From Methanobrevibacter olleyae (GTDB lineage: Archaea; Methanobacteriota; Methanobacteria; Methanobacteriales; Methanobacteriaceae), in NCBI GenBank assembly GCA_015063035.1, contig SUTG01000011.1, positions 1-44,776 of the forward strand: a stretch of 44,776 nt of DNA. The letters are read 5' to 3'. Below, piece by piece: positions 35,376 to 44,603 of the stretch. Each line of letters opens with the position of its first letter. Position 1 is the first letter of the stretch. Under the pieces are notes generated by a model. That model saw only the letters and a list, made by a program, of their open reading frames with translations. It had not been told where the DNA came from and made no database searches. A program made the translations under genes and the position numbers.

Positions 35376-35587
35376 ATTAAAACCCCTTTATATTTTTATT
35401 TGAATAATTTTGATAAATTTATAATATTATTGTTTAATATTATTATTCTTTTTAAATATTACTCTTTTATAATATTACTTTTTAATATTATTCTTTTATG
35501 TTTATTGCTCTTTTAGTATTTAAATATATCATAAATCAAATATAATTTTTATAATTTTTTAAGAAATAATAAACCTATAAATCAATA
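35376..35587. other. AT-rich gap between rfcL and htpX
   Basis: Contains several imperfect aatattact(t/c)ttt words between 35435 and 35500, just upstream of htpX. No gene. Confidence 0.4.
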
Positions 35588-37168
35588 TTAGAAGCTGAAT
35601 AAAGTTGTTTGTCCTTTATCTAGCTGCTCTTCTTTTTTATCTTTTTTCTTACTTGATTCATCATCAGATTTCTTTTTTCTTAATTTTGATTTAGGACCAT
35701 TACTTAATGAGTATTCATTAGCTATTTCATCCAATTCATCATCATCGAAATCATCAAAGATATCTATTACAGTATTGTTCTTATGTGAATCGATATCATC
35801 AAGGTCATCTTCATTTAAATCAGGTTCATTAATTTCCAATTCTTGAGGTGGAATCTCTCTGAATATGCCATCCTTAATGGTCTTTCTCCATTCCTCTTTT
35901 TCTTCTTCCCTCATTTCAGCCTTGACCTTTTCCATTTTATTTGTTACGGATTTCGGAATCTTTTTCTTTCTGAAGAACTTGATCTCATCATCTTCAAGCT
36001 CTAAAAAGTCTGAAATTTCCCAAGCGACTTCATCATTTTCAAACATTATCTCAAAGTATGGGAAAATTGTGTATGCCACTTGAAGTGAAACATGCATCTT
36101 TTCTTCCATTTTAGATGCTATTTGGTCCCTTAAAGCTCTTTTGCCACGGGTTCTTCCCATCATGGAAAACGCCATAGGGCTTACGACCTTGCTGAATTTA
36201 CGGTAAGTGTCCCTTTTTGATACGGATACACCAACACCCATAAAGTCTGATGCGTATTTCCAGTAGCCGTAATATTGGCTGGAACGGGTTCTTCCAAAGT
36301 ATAAGTCCGCTTGAGAAATCATTTCATAGGCTTTCTGAACTTCCCTATTGCTTTCATATTCCCTTGGAATGTTTTCAGCAATGTATTCCATAACCAATGT
36401 TGGGTCTTCATTGTTTTCAAATAAAGAACGCTTTACATGCTCTGGATTCTTGCTTTTCAATACCCATGTAACAGTGTCAAATATAGTGCTTGTATTGTCC
36501 TTTTGGCTAGTTGAATCAAGAGCCTCTTCAGTGAGTTCACCACCGTTTTCAACAAGAGCCTGCAAAGTGTTAACTGCTGAACGCAAATCTCCACTGGACC
36601 TTTTGGATAATTTCATCAAAACATCCTTATCAACTTGAATTTCCTCATTCTTAAGGACTACATCCCGCAAATACTTATTGATAGAAGGGGATTTGATCTT
36701 ATCCATCTTGATTACTTGGGCATTTTTCTTTATAGTGGTTAATTTATTGCTGTAAAAATCATTAGCCATCATCACTATAGGCTGTTTGCTTTCTTTTATG
36801 ATTTTGTTTAAAGCTTTAGTTCCTCCCCTATCATTTGTTCCATGAATACCATCCACTTCGTCCATAATAATTAATTTACGGTTATTTCCAAATAGTGAAT
36901 AGGTATTTGCTGATTCTCCAATAGTTGTCATCAATAAATCATGTGAACGCTTGTCACTTGCATTAAGTTCTATATATTCAGAGAATTCCTCTGCAATGAT
37001 ATGGGCTATTGTGGTTTTACCAGTTCCTGCTGGCCCTATTAGCAATAAAGGTGGTTGAGGTTCTCCATTTTTCCACTTTTCAACCCACTTTTGGATAATT
37101 GCTTTTTGCTTTACATTACCGACTACATCATCAAAAGTCTTAGGCCGGTATTTATCTGTCCATAACAT
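35588..37168 (-). CDS. rfcL: Replication factor C large subunit
   Basis: 526 aa AAA+ clamp-loader subunit. [12 protein letters not shown] at the start, Walker [10 protein letters not shown], Walker B MDEVDGI and sensor 1 region [12 protein letters not shown] charged C-terminal tail (Asp/Glu, then Lys-rich) ends in QTTLFSF, a PCNA-interacting PIP box. RfcL with four RfcS loads the PCNA ring at primer-template junctions. rfcS lies 96 bp upstream in the same direction, so they probably form one transcript. The start follows AGGTAA. Confidence 0.96.
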   Translation of the reverse strand: MLWTDKYRPKTFDDVVGNVKQKAIIQKWVEKWKNGEPQPPLLLIGPAGTGKTTIAHIIAEEFSEYIELNASDKRSHDLLMTTIGESANTYSLFGNNRKLIIMDEVDGIHGTNDRGGTKALNKIIKESKQPIVMMANDFYSNKLTTIKKNAQVIKMDKIKSPSINKYLRDVVLKNEEIQVDKDVLMKLSKRSSGDLRSAVNTLQALVENGGELTEEALDSTSQKDNTSTIFDTVTWVLKSKNPEHVKRSLFENNEDPTLVMEYIAENIPREYESNREVQKAYEMISQADLYFGRTRSSQYYGYWKYASDFMGVGVSVSKRDTYRKFSKVVSPMAFSMMGRTRGKRALRDQIASKMEEKMHVSLQVAYTIFPYFEIMFENDEVAWEISDFLELEDDEIKFFRKKKIPKSVTNKMEKVKAEMREEEKEEWRKTIKDGIFREIPPQELEINEPDLNEDDLDDIDSHKNNTVIDIFDDFDDDELDEIANEYSLSNGPKSKLRKKKSDDESSKKKDKKEEQLDKGQTTLFSF

Positions 37169-37264
37169 AATTGTTACCTGAAATTAAAATATAATTCATA
37201 AAAATTACTTAATCAATATAGAATTATTTAAACTATTGAATAATTCACATAGTTCTATAATTTT

Positions 37265-38209
37265 CTACAAGAATTTAGCCAATAATGCCTCTAACTGGAT
37301 TCTTGGATTAGCTCCTTCCCTGATTCTGAAATCTGTTTCAGCTATTGCTCCAATCAGATTCATATAAATGTCCCCATCCATTTGACCATTCATTACTCTG
37401 GAAGAGACATCCTGGTAAATCTGATTGACCATATCTTCTCCACTTGTACCCTGCATTATCATCACTTCCCTTAGGATATCACGGGATTTCATAAAGTCTC
37501 CCATTAAAGCCGCATTGACCATTTTCTTGATTTCCTGCGGTTTTGCTTTAGATACAACTTCAAATACATGATCTTCAGTTATTGAACCTGTAGATGCTGC
37601 AGATTGCAACATATTGACAGATTTACGCATATCACCTTCTGCAAAATTGACTATTGTAGTGATAGCCTCATCTTCATATTCGCAACCTTCTGCTTCTGCA
37701 ATGTATTTTAATCTATCAGCTATTTCTTCTGCTTTGATTGGTGTGAATCTGAATATAGCGCATCTGGATTGGATAGGATCAATTATTTTAGAGGAATAGT
37801 TACAGGAAAGTATAAATGAAGCGGTTTTTGTATACATTTCCATTTCACGTCTTAAAGCATGCTGTGCATCTTTAGTCATATTGTCCACTTCATCAAGGAA
37901 GATGATTCTGAATGGAGCTCCAACCGGTTTTAAACGGCAGAAATTCTTAATGTTTGTCCTTACAGTTTCTATCCCTCTTGCATCAGATGCATTCAATTCC
38001 AAGAAGTTTTGTCTCCAGTACTCGCCTAAAATTGATTTGACAAGCGCAAGAGCGGATGTTGTTTTTCCTACCCCTGCAGGACCTGTAAACATTAAGTTTG
38101 GCATGCTTCCCTCTTCCACATACTGTTTTAATCTGCTCACGATATGCTTTTGTCCAACAACATCATCTAAAGTTTGCGGTCTGTATTTTTCTACCCAAGG
38201 TCCTAACAT
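37265..38209 (-). CDS. rfcS: Replication factor C small subunit
   Basis: 314 aa. [20 protein letters not shown], Walker [10 protein letters not shown], Walker B LDEVDNM, sensor 1 SCNYSSKII and the clamp-loader SRC motif ([10 protein letters not shown]) with its trans-acting Arg, followed by the collar domain. Typical archaeal RfcS length. First gene of the rfcS-rfcL pair; its start is preceded by GTGAT. Confidence 0.97.
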   Translation of the reverse strand: MLGPWVEKYRPQTLDDVVGQKHIVSRLKQYVEEGSMPNLMFTGPAGVGKTTSALALVKSILGEYWRQNFLELNASDARGIETVRTNIKNFCRLKPVGAPFRIIFLDEVDNMTKDAQHALRREMEMYTKTASFILSCNYSSKIIDPIQSRCAIFRFTPIKAEEIADRLKYIAEAEGCEYEDEAITTIVNFAEGDMRKSVNMLQSAASTGSITEDHVFEVVSKAKPQEIKKMVNAALMGDFMKSRDILREVMIMQGTSGEDMVNQIYQDVSSRVMNGQMDGDIYMNLIGAIAETDFRIREGANPRIQLEALLAKFL

Positions 38210-38674
38210 ATTATCACTTTATAATCATTAATTTCATTTATTTTTTAAATTAAACCGTTTTAAATTCTTTTTAAGATTTAAATATAATTAAACAGTTTTA
38301 AATCGTTTTTTAATTTAAAATTCATATTTGGAAAATACTTAAAATATATTTTTTTATACTATATATAATATGATTTTCATATTTTTTAAAACTTATTATT
38401 TTTATAGTTCATCAAAAAATTTTCAATGAAATTTAATAAAAAAATTAAAGACATTCCTATGAAAAATCAAAATAGGATAAAAATAAGATAAAATAAGATA
38501 ATGCTTAAATAAGGTTAAAATAGTTAAAAATAGGATAAAATAAGATAATGCTTAAATAAGGTTAAAATAGTTAAAAATAGATTATAGGTTAAAATAATTT
38601 AAATAATTAAAATAAATTTAAAAAAAGAAAAGTGATAGAGAAAGGATATTCTCTAATCTTAAATAATTACTTTT
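38210..38674. repeat. rfcS upstream region with 47-bp duplication
   Basis: 465 bp without a gene. A 47-bp unit containing gataatgcttaaataaggtt is present twice (atgc at 38501 and 38548), downstream of the zinc-ribbon gene. A short inverted repeat AGAGAA / TTCTCT (38638-38655) lies just past that gene's stop. The rfcS promoter lies in the left part. Confidence 0.7.
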
Positions 38675-39910
38675 CTAAATGTCAACAGACTCAGGCAATT
38701 CTCCTGTGATTGAATACTCTAAAGTTGGTAAAGTGAATAGCTTAAGCATCATTTTAGGAGAAAGATCAGATGCACCTATTTCGCTAATTCCTACATAATT
38801 AGGAACAGTATCCTTTTGATCCATCCAACTGTGGACTCTTTGAGCCATGCTTAAGTAATCTTCCTTGTCAATGGTTTGGCTTAAGTCTTCACCAGAAGGA
38901 TTGGTGGCAACCTTAACATCCTTGATTTCAATAGAAGAATCCTTATTCTTGTCAATATTCAAAAGATATTCAGAGAAGATGTAAATGCATTGACCTTCAT
39001 CATACTCATTTCCTTCATATTCTATGCTTGAGAAAGCATAGTTCTTTTGTGAAACCAATTGGGCAAGATTAGGGACAGCTTCCATTTCTATTTCACTTAA
39101 GGAAGATTCAGACAGATTATCACTATCGCTATCATTCAAATCATCTGTATCATTGTCATCTAAATCATTATCTTCTGAGTCATTTAAATCATCATCTGAA
39201 TCATTAGCAAATCCTGGAATAACACTATTGATTCCGGAATCATTCTTATCAGATTCAGTTATCTTGCTTTTATCAGATTTATTCTTGCTGTCAGACTTAT
39301 CTGTTTTGTTGACCTTTTCAGTGATGGTTTTAGATGTAGTGTTCTTTGCACTTGAACTGTTTACAGATTTAGAGCTGTTAGTTTGATTTTTAATCTTATT
39401 CACTGTGTCATTTACATTTTTACTGGTCTGATTGCTTTTATTTTCAACCTTCTCAGTTAATGTTTTGCTTGAATTAGTATCATTTTTTGTATCATTTGTT
39501 TTATTTTCATTCTGCATTTGCGCTTGAGTTGGATCATTATTTATATCATCATTAAAGAATCCATTGTCATCGGTAGGGATGATTGTACTGAAACCATCAT
39601 CTCCGTCAGAACCGCCATTGTAATAAGCCATTCCAGTTACAGCTCCAATAGCCAATATGATAACTAAAGCACATATTATAGGCACCTTATACATACTGAA
39701 GAAAGATTTCTTAGTATTTTCCTCAATAACTTGCTTTCTAAATGTGTTTACTGGAGTTAAAACAGTTCCACATTCCTTACAGTATTTGGAATTGGAATCA
39801 TTTGTTTTCCCACAAGTAGGGCAAATTCTTGCTGAATTCAATTGAAAGCCACAATTTCTACAGAATTTCTCTTTATCATCATTTACGGTATGACATTTTG
39901 GACAAATCAT
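38675..39910 (-). CDS. Zinc-ribbon membrane protein with sequon-rich linker
   Basis: 411 aa from the ATG at 39910, preceded by GGGGGTGA; an upstream frame extension of 16 codons lacks such a site. Two zinc ribbons (CPKCHTVNDDKEKFCRNCG and CPTCGKTNDSNSKYCKECG) occupy residues 3-48. One membrane segment (VPIICALVIILAIGAVTGMAYY) lies at about 76-97. Residues 130-270 are a low-complexity Asn/Ser/Thr/Lys/Asp linker holding over ten N-x-S/T sequons. The last 130 residues form an unassigned folded domain. Predicted topology: ribbons inside, linker and domain outside the cell. Probably a membrane sensor or envelope-anchored factor; function unknown. Confidence 0.75.
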   Translation of the reverse strand: MICPKCHTVNDDKEKFCRNCGFQLNSARICPTCGKTNDSNSKYCKECGTVLTPVNTFRKQVIEENTKKSFFSMYKVPIICALVIILAIGAVTGMAYYNGGSDGDDGFSTIIPTDDNGFFNDDINNDPTQAQMQNENKTNDTKNDTNSSKTLTEKVENKSNQTSKNVNDTVNKIKNQTNSSKSVNSSSAKNTTSKTITEKVNKTDKSDSKNKSDKSKITESDKNDSGINSVIPGFANDSDDDLNDSEDNDLDDNDTDDLNDSDSDNLSESSLSEIEMEAVPNLAQLVSQKNYAFSSIEYEGNEYDEGQCIYIFSEYLLNIDKNKDSSIEIKDVKVATNPSGEDLSQTIDKEDYLSMAQRVHSWMDQKDTVPNYVGISEIGASDLSPKMMLKLFTLPTLEYSITGELPESVDI

Positions 39911-40221
39911 ATTTTCACCCCCGAATAGGTTAAAAATGATTGTATGAATATAATGCAATAATAACTAAAGTCATTAAACATTATAAAAAATATTCATCAT
40001 TATTATATTAGTAAACTAATATTTAAATATTTATATAAATTATGTGTGAAAATTAGAAAAAATAAAGCGTGAAAAAGTTTTTAATAGAATAACTAATATC
40101 TATAAAAATCATGAAAATTAATTTAAAAAAAAAGTTTTTAATAGAATATAATCTTAAAAATGAAAAAAATTAATTTAAATGATAAAAAAAATAAAAAAAT
40201 AAAATAATAGTATATGAATAC
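39911..40221. repeat. Gap with a 57-bp imperfect duplication
   Basis: The word aaaagtttttaatagaata occurs near 40073 and 40130 (57-bp period), downstream of the PIN gene. The right-to-left promoter of the zinc-ribbon gene must lie in 39911-40050. No gene. Confidence 0.65.
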
Positions 40222-40680
40222 TTATTTCTCTAAAAGGCCTTCAAGCTCTTTTTGAGATATGATTCCTTTTTTAAATAAATCATTGAAAATGTCTTCAGAA
40301 GTAATGCATCTTAAATCATATTTTTCCAAATAATCCCTTATTGCATTTGGATTGTTATAAGCAACAACTCCCTTGTTTTTAATTGCTATCGCAATGGAAG
40401 AAGCTTCTCCATCTCCTAAAACCTGATTTTTATGGTCATTTTTAATTTCATAGTATATATCAAATGTCCTTGTGTTATATGAGATTTCCTCCACTTTAAC
40501 GAAACCCTCATCAACAAGATCATTCAACTTGTCTTTTATAAAATCAGGAATGCTTGGATTATTTAAAGAATTGAAGACCTTATTGGAAATTACAATATGA
40601 TTGAATAATTCCTCCAGCAAATCTGTTCTTCTTATCTTTAAAAAGTATAACAAGCAGTCTATATCATAAATTATTTTCAT
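40222..40680 (-). CDS. PIN-like (DUF3368-type) protein, putative VapC-like ribonuclease
   Basis: 152 aa from ATG at 40680 after GAGGGTGA. KIIYDIDCLLYFL at the N-terminus gives the first PIN aspartates and LGDGEASSIAIAIKNKGVVAYNN matches the central DUF3368 motif (GxGEAxAIALA). The usual late DD pair is replaced by YNNPN, so activity may be altered. The C-terminal ITSEDIFNDLFKKGIIS helix is family-like. It lies 142 bp downstream of the ImmA/IrrE-like gene and in the same direction; a hairpin separates them. Possible toxin of the cluster. Confidence 0.7.
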   Translation of the reverse strand: MKIIYDIDCLLYFLKIRRTDLLEELFNHIVISNKVFNSLNNPSIPDFIKDKLNDLVDEGFVKVEEISYNTRTFDIYYEIKNDHKNQVLGDGEASSIAIAIKNKGVVAYNNPNAIRDYLEKYDLRCITSEDIFNDLFKKGIISQKELEGLLEK

Positions 40681-40788
40681 ATTCACCCTCTTTACATATA
40701 TTTATTAGTTTTTAAAAAAAAAACTACAAAATCCCTTTACTAAACCTTTACATTTAAATTAAAAACTAAACCTTTGCATATAAATAAA

Positions 40789-40813
40789 AATTCTTTAATA
40801 ATATTAAAGAATT
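40789..40813 (-). terminator. Stem-loop after ImmA/IrrE-like gene
   Basis: Perfect 11-bp arms AATTCTTTAAT / ATTAAAGAATT with a 3-nt loop, followed on the minus strand by TTTTATTTATA. It lies 9 bp past the stop codon. It may terminate or reduce transcription into the PIN gene. Confidence 0.7.
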
Positions 40814-40822
40814 GCACCCCTA

Positions 40823-41605
40823 TTAGAAAAATTTATAGGTCAGATCACTTCTAAAAGCATCCAATAAGAGTTCGTCACGTTTTCCAGGACTTATCTTATT
40901 GTCATTAAATGCCTTTTCAACGGATCTAATATATTTACCTAATGAGAAATATTTTTCAGATTTAGTGGATGGAACATATAAGCTATCACTAAATCCATTG
41001 ATTCTAGCGTTATAACCAATTTGAACTGACCTAAGTTCCTTGCATTCTTCAAGACTTATGAATTCATGTTCTCTAAGTCTGAATAACATTGCATGATGGC
41101 TTATTTGGAAATATTGTTCAGCTCTTATAATCTCTTCTAAAGACCATTCTGTGAGATTGTTTGTTTTTGCATATCTTTCCAATCCCTCATAAGTCATAAT
41201 CAGGTAAGATGCAAAAATATTGGCTTCTATCTCTGAATCATCATCATTTGAAGTCTCACAGATGATTAAGTCTCTCTTATCCTCTTCAAAGAGCAAATGG
41301 TACAATTCATGAGCTAAAGTAAATCTTTGTCTTCCTTTAGACATGTTAGAATTGATGCATATAAACATATCATTGGATAATTTACCTTTAGAAAACTCTA
41401 TTTCCTTCAGTTCATTCAAATCTATGCCATTTATATTCTTAATGCACATTCCACTTGTATTGTCAGACATTGGATAAAAAAGAATGGTTAAGTCAGGCAA
41501 TTTAGATAGAACTATAGAGAACAAATCAATTGGGCTGTATGGATTCAAATCCCAGTCTCTCCTTAATTCCACTGCAAAGGAATTCAATTTGATCTTATCT
41601 CTCAT
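40823..41605 (-). CDS. ImmA/IrrE family metallo-endopeptidase
   Basis: 260 aa from ATG at 41605 (GGTGA 6 nt upstream). RQRFTLAHELYHLLFEED holds HExxH, and ESEIEANIFASYLIM the third metal ligand, as in COG2856 proteins. ImmA cleaves the Xre-type repressor of ICEBs1; IrrE/DdrO of Deinococcus works similarly. The gene overlaps the end of the Xre gene by 11 bp, so the two are translationally coupled, and the Xre protein is the likely substrate (inference). Confidence 0.88.
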   Translation of the reverse strand: MRDKIKLNSFAVELRRDWDLNPYSPIDLFSIVLSKLPDLTILFYPMSDNTSGMCIKNINGIDLNELKEIEFSKGKLSNDMFICINSNMSKGRQRFTLAHELYHLLFEEDKRDLIICETSNDDDSEIEANIFASYLIMTYEGLERYAKTNNLTEWSLEEIIRAEQYFQISHHAMLFRLREHEFISLEECKELRSVQIGYNARINGFSDSLYVPSTKSEKYFSLGKYIRSVEKAFNDNKISPGKRDELLLDAFRSDLTYKFF

Positions 41606-41936
41606 CCAAATCACCATCGTTCAATTCATTTAAAAAGCGCATATTCATGATTATCTTATGCACTGAGGAAATGCAGTCCAAATCCTGTTTAGCTGCATTT
41701 TTTGATCTGAATGAAAAATTGATTGAATTGTATTCATCGCTTTTGCATAGGATGTAGGAATCACTGCATCCATAAAGTGAACACAACTTATCAAGAAGAG
41801 ATAAATTCAAATTACGATTACCAGATTCAATCTGAGACAATAAGGGTTGTGAAATCCCTAAATAACTTGCCAAATCTGATTGGGATAATCCTTTGGACTC
41901 TCTAAGTTCCTGTAATCTTTTACCTATCTTTTTCAT
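41595..41936 (-). CDS. Xre-family HTH regulator
   Basis: 113 aa. The N-terminal 65 residues are a clear Cro/CI helix-turn-helix: LQELRESKGLSQSDLASYLGISQPLLSQIESGNRNLNLSLLDKLCSLY. The C-terminal 45 residues are unassigned and may be the site cleaved by the adjacent peptidase. First gene of a leftward Xre-ImmA/IrrE-PIN cluster and probably autoregulated. Confidence 0.92.
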   Translation of the reverse strand: MKKIGKRLQELRESKGLSQSDLASYLGISQPLLSQIESGNRNLNLSLLDKLCSLYGCSDSYILCKSDEYNSINFSFRSKNAAKQDLDCISSVHKIIMNMRFLNELNDGDLDER

Positions 41937-42286
41937 AGAATCACTATAATATCTCTAATATTATTTTAGTAATAAAAATATATAAATATATCGATTAAAA
42001 TATTACAAATAATTTTTTTAAACAGATTTTTTAAAATAATTTTTTAATCTATATTAAATAAATTTTAATTAAATTTAAAAATATTTGCAAATAATTACTA
42101 TTTTTTAAAAAAAATAAGTTAAAATGAATAAATTAGAAAAATTAATACTATTTAAATAAAAAAATTAGAAATAAATAAAAAATATAAATTATTACAAAAT
42201 CAATTTTTTTGAGATTTATAAAAAAATAATAAAATTAAATAAGTGAAATAACAAATTACAATATAAGCAAAAAGAGGAGAAATAAT
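41937..42286. promoter_or_regulatory. Divergent promoter region, Xre operon / winged-helix gene
   Basis: 350 bp, AT-rich, no gene. A TATA-like gatttataaaaaaata at about 42212-42226 precedes the winged-helix gene, which has a strong AGAGGAG ribosome binding site at 42273-42279. An operator for the Xre protein would be expected near 41937-42000, but no clear dyad stands out. Confidence 0.45.
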
Positions 42287-43129
42287 ATGGCAATTCCGGA
42301 AACCTATGATCTAGTTTTACCTTTACTTGAGATAATCAAGGATAAGGATGAATATAAAGTTCAGGAAATTACAGAAGAAGTTATAGATTACATAGACATT
42401 TCAGATGAAGATAAGGAGATCAGATTAGCTAATAATGAACCTGTAATAAATTCCAGAATCAGCACAGCAAACACTTACCTTAAAAAAGCTGAACTGATTG
42501 AATCCAATAGATTTATGTATTACAATATTACAGAGAAAGGATTGAAAGTACTCTCAGATAATCCTGATAAGATAACTGAAGAAGACCTAATGGAATATGA
42601 TGGATTTAGGGAATATAAGAAAGTATTCATTCATGATGACACAAAAGACCTTGACATTAATGAATTGAACCCAACAGATGCATTAAGAGAAAGCTTTAAA
42701 AAGCAAATGGAAAGTGTTCAAAAGGAAATTGAAGATGAAATGAAAGAAGAGAATAAAAAGTCACAGAATAAAAAATACTTCCAATCCAAGGAATATGATG
42801 ATTCAAATAAGGTCTTTGGAATTAAAGCGAATAGGGAAAAAATAAAAGATAAGGAAGATGATGATGAGGAATACTCAAAAGGCCATCATAAAAAGCATAG
42901 ACATGGCAAAGGCAAATGCCATCACAAACATGATAAAGACAAATGCAAATGCCACAAGCATGGGCATGGAAAATGCAAATGCCACCATAAAAAAATGGTT
43001 TTCAATATTGAATTCTCACCTGCAGAAGAGTTATTGAACTATGCAAAACTCTTTGAAAAAGGCTATTTGACTAAAGAAGAGTTTGAAAAGAAAAAGGAAG
43101 AATTATTGAATATTGAATATAAAATATAA
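42287..43129 (+). CDS. Mrr-N-like winged-helix protein with His/Cys-rich segment and SHOCT tail
   Basis: 280 aa. Residues 1-115 resemble the winged-helix N-terminal domain of Mrr-type restriction proteins (LVLPLLEIIKDKDEYKVQEITEEV; INSRISTANTYLKKAELIE; YYNITEKGLKVLSDN). There is no Mrr nuclease core. Residues 116-198 are charged and probably flexible. Residues 199-236 contain 12 His and 5 Cys in 38 positions, with CHHKH, CKCHKH and CKCHH clusters, a likely metal-binding segment. The C-terminus (EELLNYAKLFEKGYLTKEEFEKKKEELL) is a SHOCT oligomerisation motif. Probable metal-responsive or metal-storing DNA-binding protein (inference). Strong ribosome binding site. Confidence 0.75.
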   Translation: MAIPETYDLVLPLLEIIKDKDEYKVQEITEEVIDYIDISDEDKEIRLANNEPVINSRISTANTYLKKAELIESNRFMYYNITEKGLKVLSDNPDKITEEDLMEYDGFREYKKVFIHDDTKDLDINELNPTDALRESFKKQMESVQKEIEDEMKEENKKSQNKKYFQSKEYDDSNKVFGIKANREKIKDKEDDDEEYSKGHHKKHRHGKGKCHHKHDKDKCKCHKHGHGKCKCHHKKMVFNIEFSPAEELLNYAKLFEKGYLTKEEFEKKKEELLNIEYKI

Positions 43130-43146
43130 GAAAAAAAGAATTTATA

Positions 43147-43310
43147 AAGATTGATTAATCTTCTAATCAATCTTTTTACTACTCTTAAATATTTTTAATT
43201 AAAGATTGATTAATTCTCTAATCAATCTATTTACTACTTTTAAATATTTTTAATTAAAGATTGATTAATCTTCTAATCAATCTATTTACTATTTTTAAAT
43301 ATTTTTAATA
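43147..43310. terminator. Three 55-bp repeats, each a hairpin, between convergent genes
   Basis: AGATTGATTA and its complement TAATCAATCT, separated by 6 nt, occur at 43148-43173, 43203-43228 and 43258-43283, exactly 55 bp apart, each followed by T-rich DNA. The symmetric stems can serve as terminators for both converging genes. Confidence 0.8.
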
Positions 43311-43409
43311 TTTTAAATTTTTTATTAAAACAACTATTTTTAATTCTTAAATTTTTAAATTGAAATAACTATTTTAATTATTTAAATTGTTGAATTAAAA
43401 TAACTATTT

Positions 43410-44603
43410 TTAAAGCATTTCACAGTAAATGTTTACTGCATTCATAACCATTTCATCCTTGGACTTATTGTAGGCCTCCTCTAAATAGAATGAGACTTCA
43501 GTTCCTTCATAGATATAATCCTTATCGTCCTTGAATTCATAGGTATTGAAATAGTATGATTTGCCGTTTGCCTTGATGAATCCTGATTTTCCATGGTCAA
43601 ATACCTTGTCAATTACACCATATTGCCTTTCCTGACCAAAGTATTTCATGCTGATCCACATGTTTTCATATTCCTTGAATAATGACTTGAAGTCCTTGTT
43701 TTCCAAATCAAGACCATAATTGCCTAATAAATCCTTTAATTCATCATCAATAGGCCATTCCTTAGCATTACGAATCACATAATACATATACTTATTCATT
43801 ATAGCCTCATCTTCAAAGCCTTTGATTTCCAAAATGTCTCCAACTAAAGAGAATAGTTTCACTTTGCTTTCAAGCTTACCGTCACGAGCCAATATTCCTT
43901 TGGCTGCCCATTTCAATGATTCGTCAAATTCCTCTTTGAAGAAGTAATTCTCAGCCATATCCCTTGAGATATACCAATCCTGCTTGGTTTTATAGATGTC
44001 CTTTAAGAACTCGATGGAATCATCATACTCTCCTAATTCCTTATAGGATTTAGCTATTCTTAATTTAAACCAAACATCATTATTGTTATTGAATTGCGGA
44101 ATTGTGACTAATGCATCCTGGCAATATTTGATTGTCTGATCGTATTTGTCAATTTCAAGCAGTGCTTTTGTGGTTTGAAGATAGTAATTCTCCTTATTGG
44201 AATTCATGGTCACTTCAGCATTTGGCTTGAATTGCTGATTGCTTAATTTTTTTGGGTCTAGTTTAGATGCCCAACGCAATACATCCAAATACTTTTCATT
44301 TTCTGTATATATTTTCATTAATCTGATTACAGATAAAGTGTATGGGCATGGTTTAGCTGCTTTAGATGAGTCCTTTTGGCTAACAGCACTGACTATCTTT
44401 TTAGCAGACTCCTCAATTTCATCAATGAATTCATTATCCTTAACTTTTACAAAGTACAAATCCCAAGCATATTTATCCTTATCTCCTTGGCTCAATTCCC
44501 CATCAGCTTCCAATGCCAACTCATAATGCTCTAAGGATTCTTCATACTTCTTAACCTTATTGTAGGCTCTTGCTTTTTCTAAATTTACTTCTACACTAGA
44601 CAT
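43410..44603 (-). CDS. TPR protein with C-terminal cold-shock-like domain
   Basis: 397 aa. Residues 1-300 form degenerate tetratricopeptide helices (EKARAYNKVKKYEESLEHYELAL; VWFKLRIAKSYKELGEYDDSI). The last 80 residues (QYGVIDKVFDHGKSGFIKANGKSYYFNTYEF, then EGTEVSFYLEEA) follow the five-strand cold-shock/OB pattern with its GxI and GFI motifs and closing EGTEV strand. Combining a protein-binding solenoid with an RNA/ssDNA-binding domain suggests an adaptor in RNA metabolism or translation (inference). The start follows AAGGGG. Function otherwise unknown. Confidence 0.78.
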   Translation of the reverse strand: MSSVEVNLEKARAYNKVKKYEESLEHYELALEADGELSQGDKDKYAWDLYFVKVKDNEFIDEIEESAKKIVSAVSQKDSSKAAKPCPYTLSVIRLMKIYTENEKYLDVLRWASKLDPKKLSNQQFKPNAEVTMNSNKENYYLQTTKALLEIDKYDQTIKYCQDALVTIPQFNNNNDVWFKLRIAKSYKELGEYDDSIEFLKDIYKTKQDWYISRDMAENYFFKEEFDESLKWAAKGILARDGKLESKVKLFSLVGDILEIKGFEDEAIMNKYMYYVIRNAKEWPIDDELKDLLGNYGLDLENKDFKSLFKEYENMWISMKYFGQERQYGVIDKVFDHGKSGFIKANGKSYYFNTYEFKDDKDYIYEGTEVSFYLEEAYNKSKDEMVMNAVNIYCEML

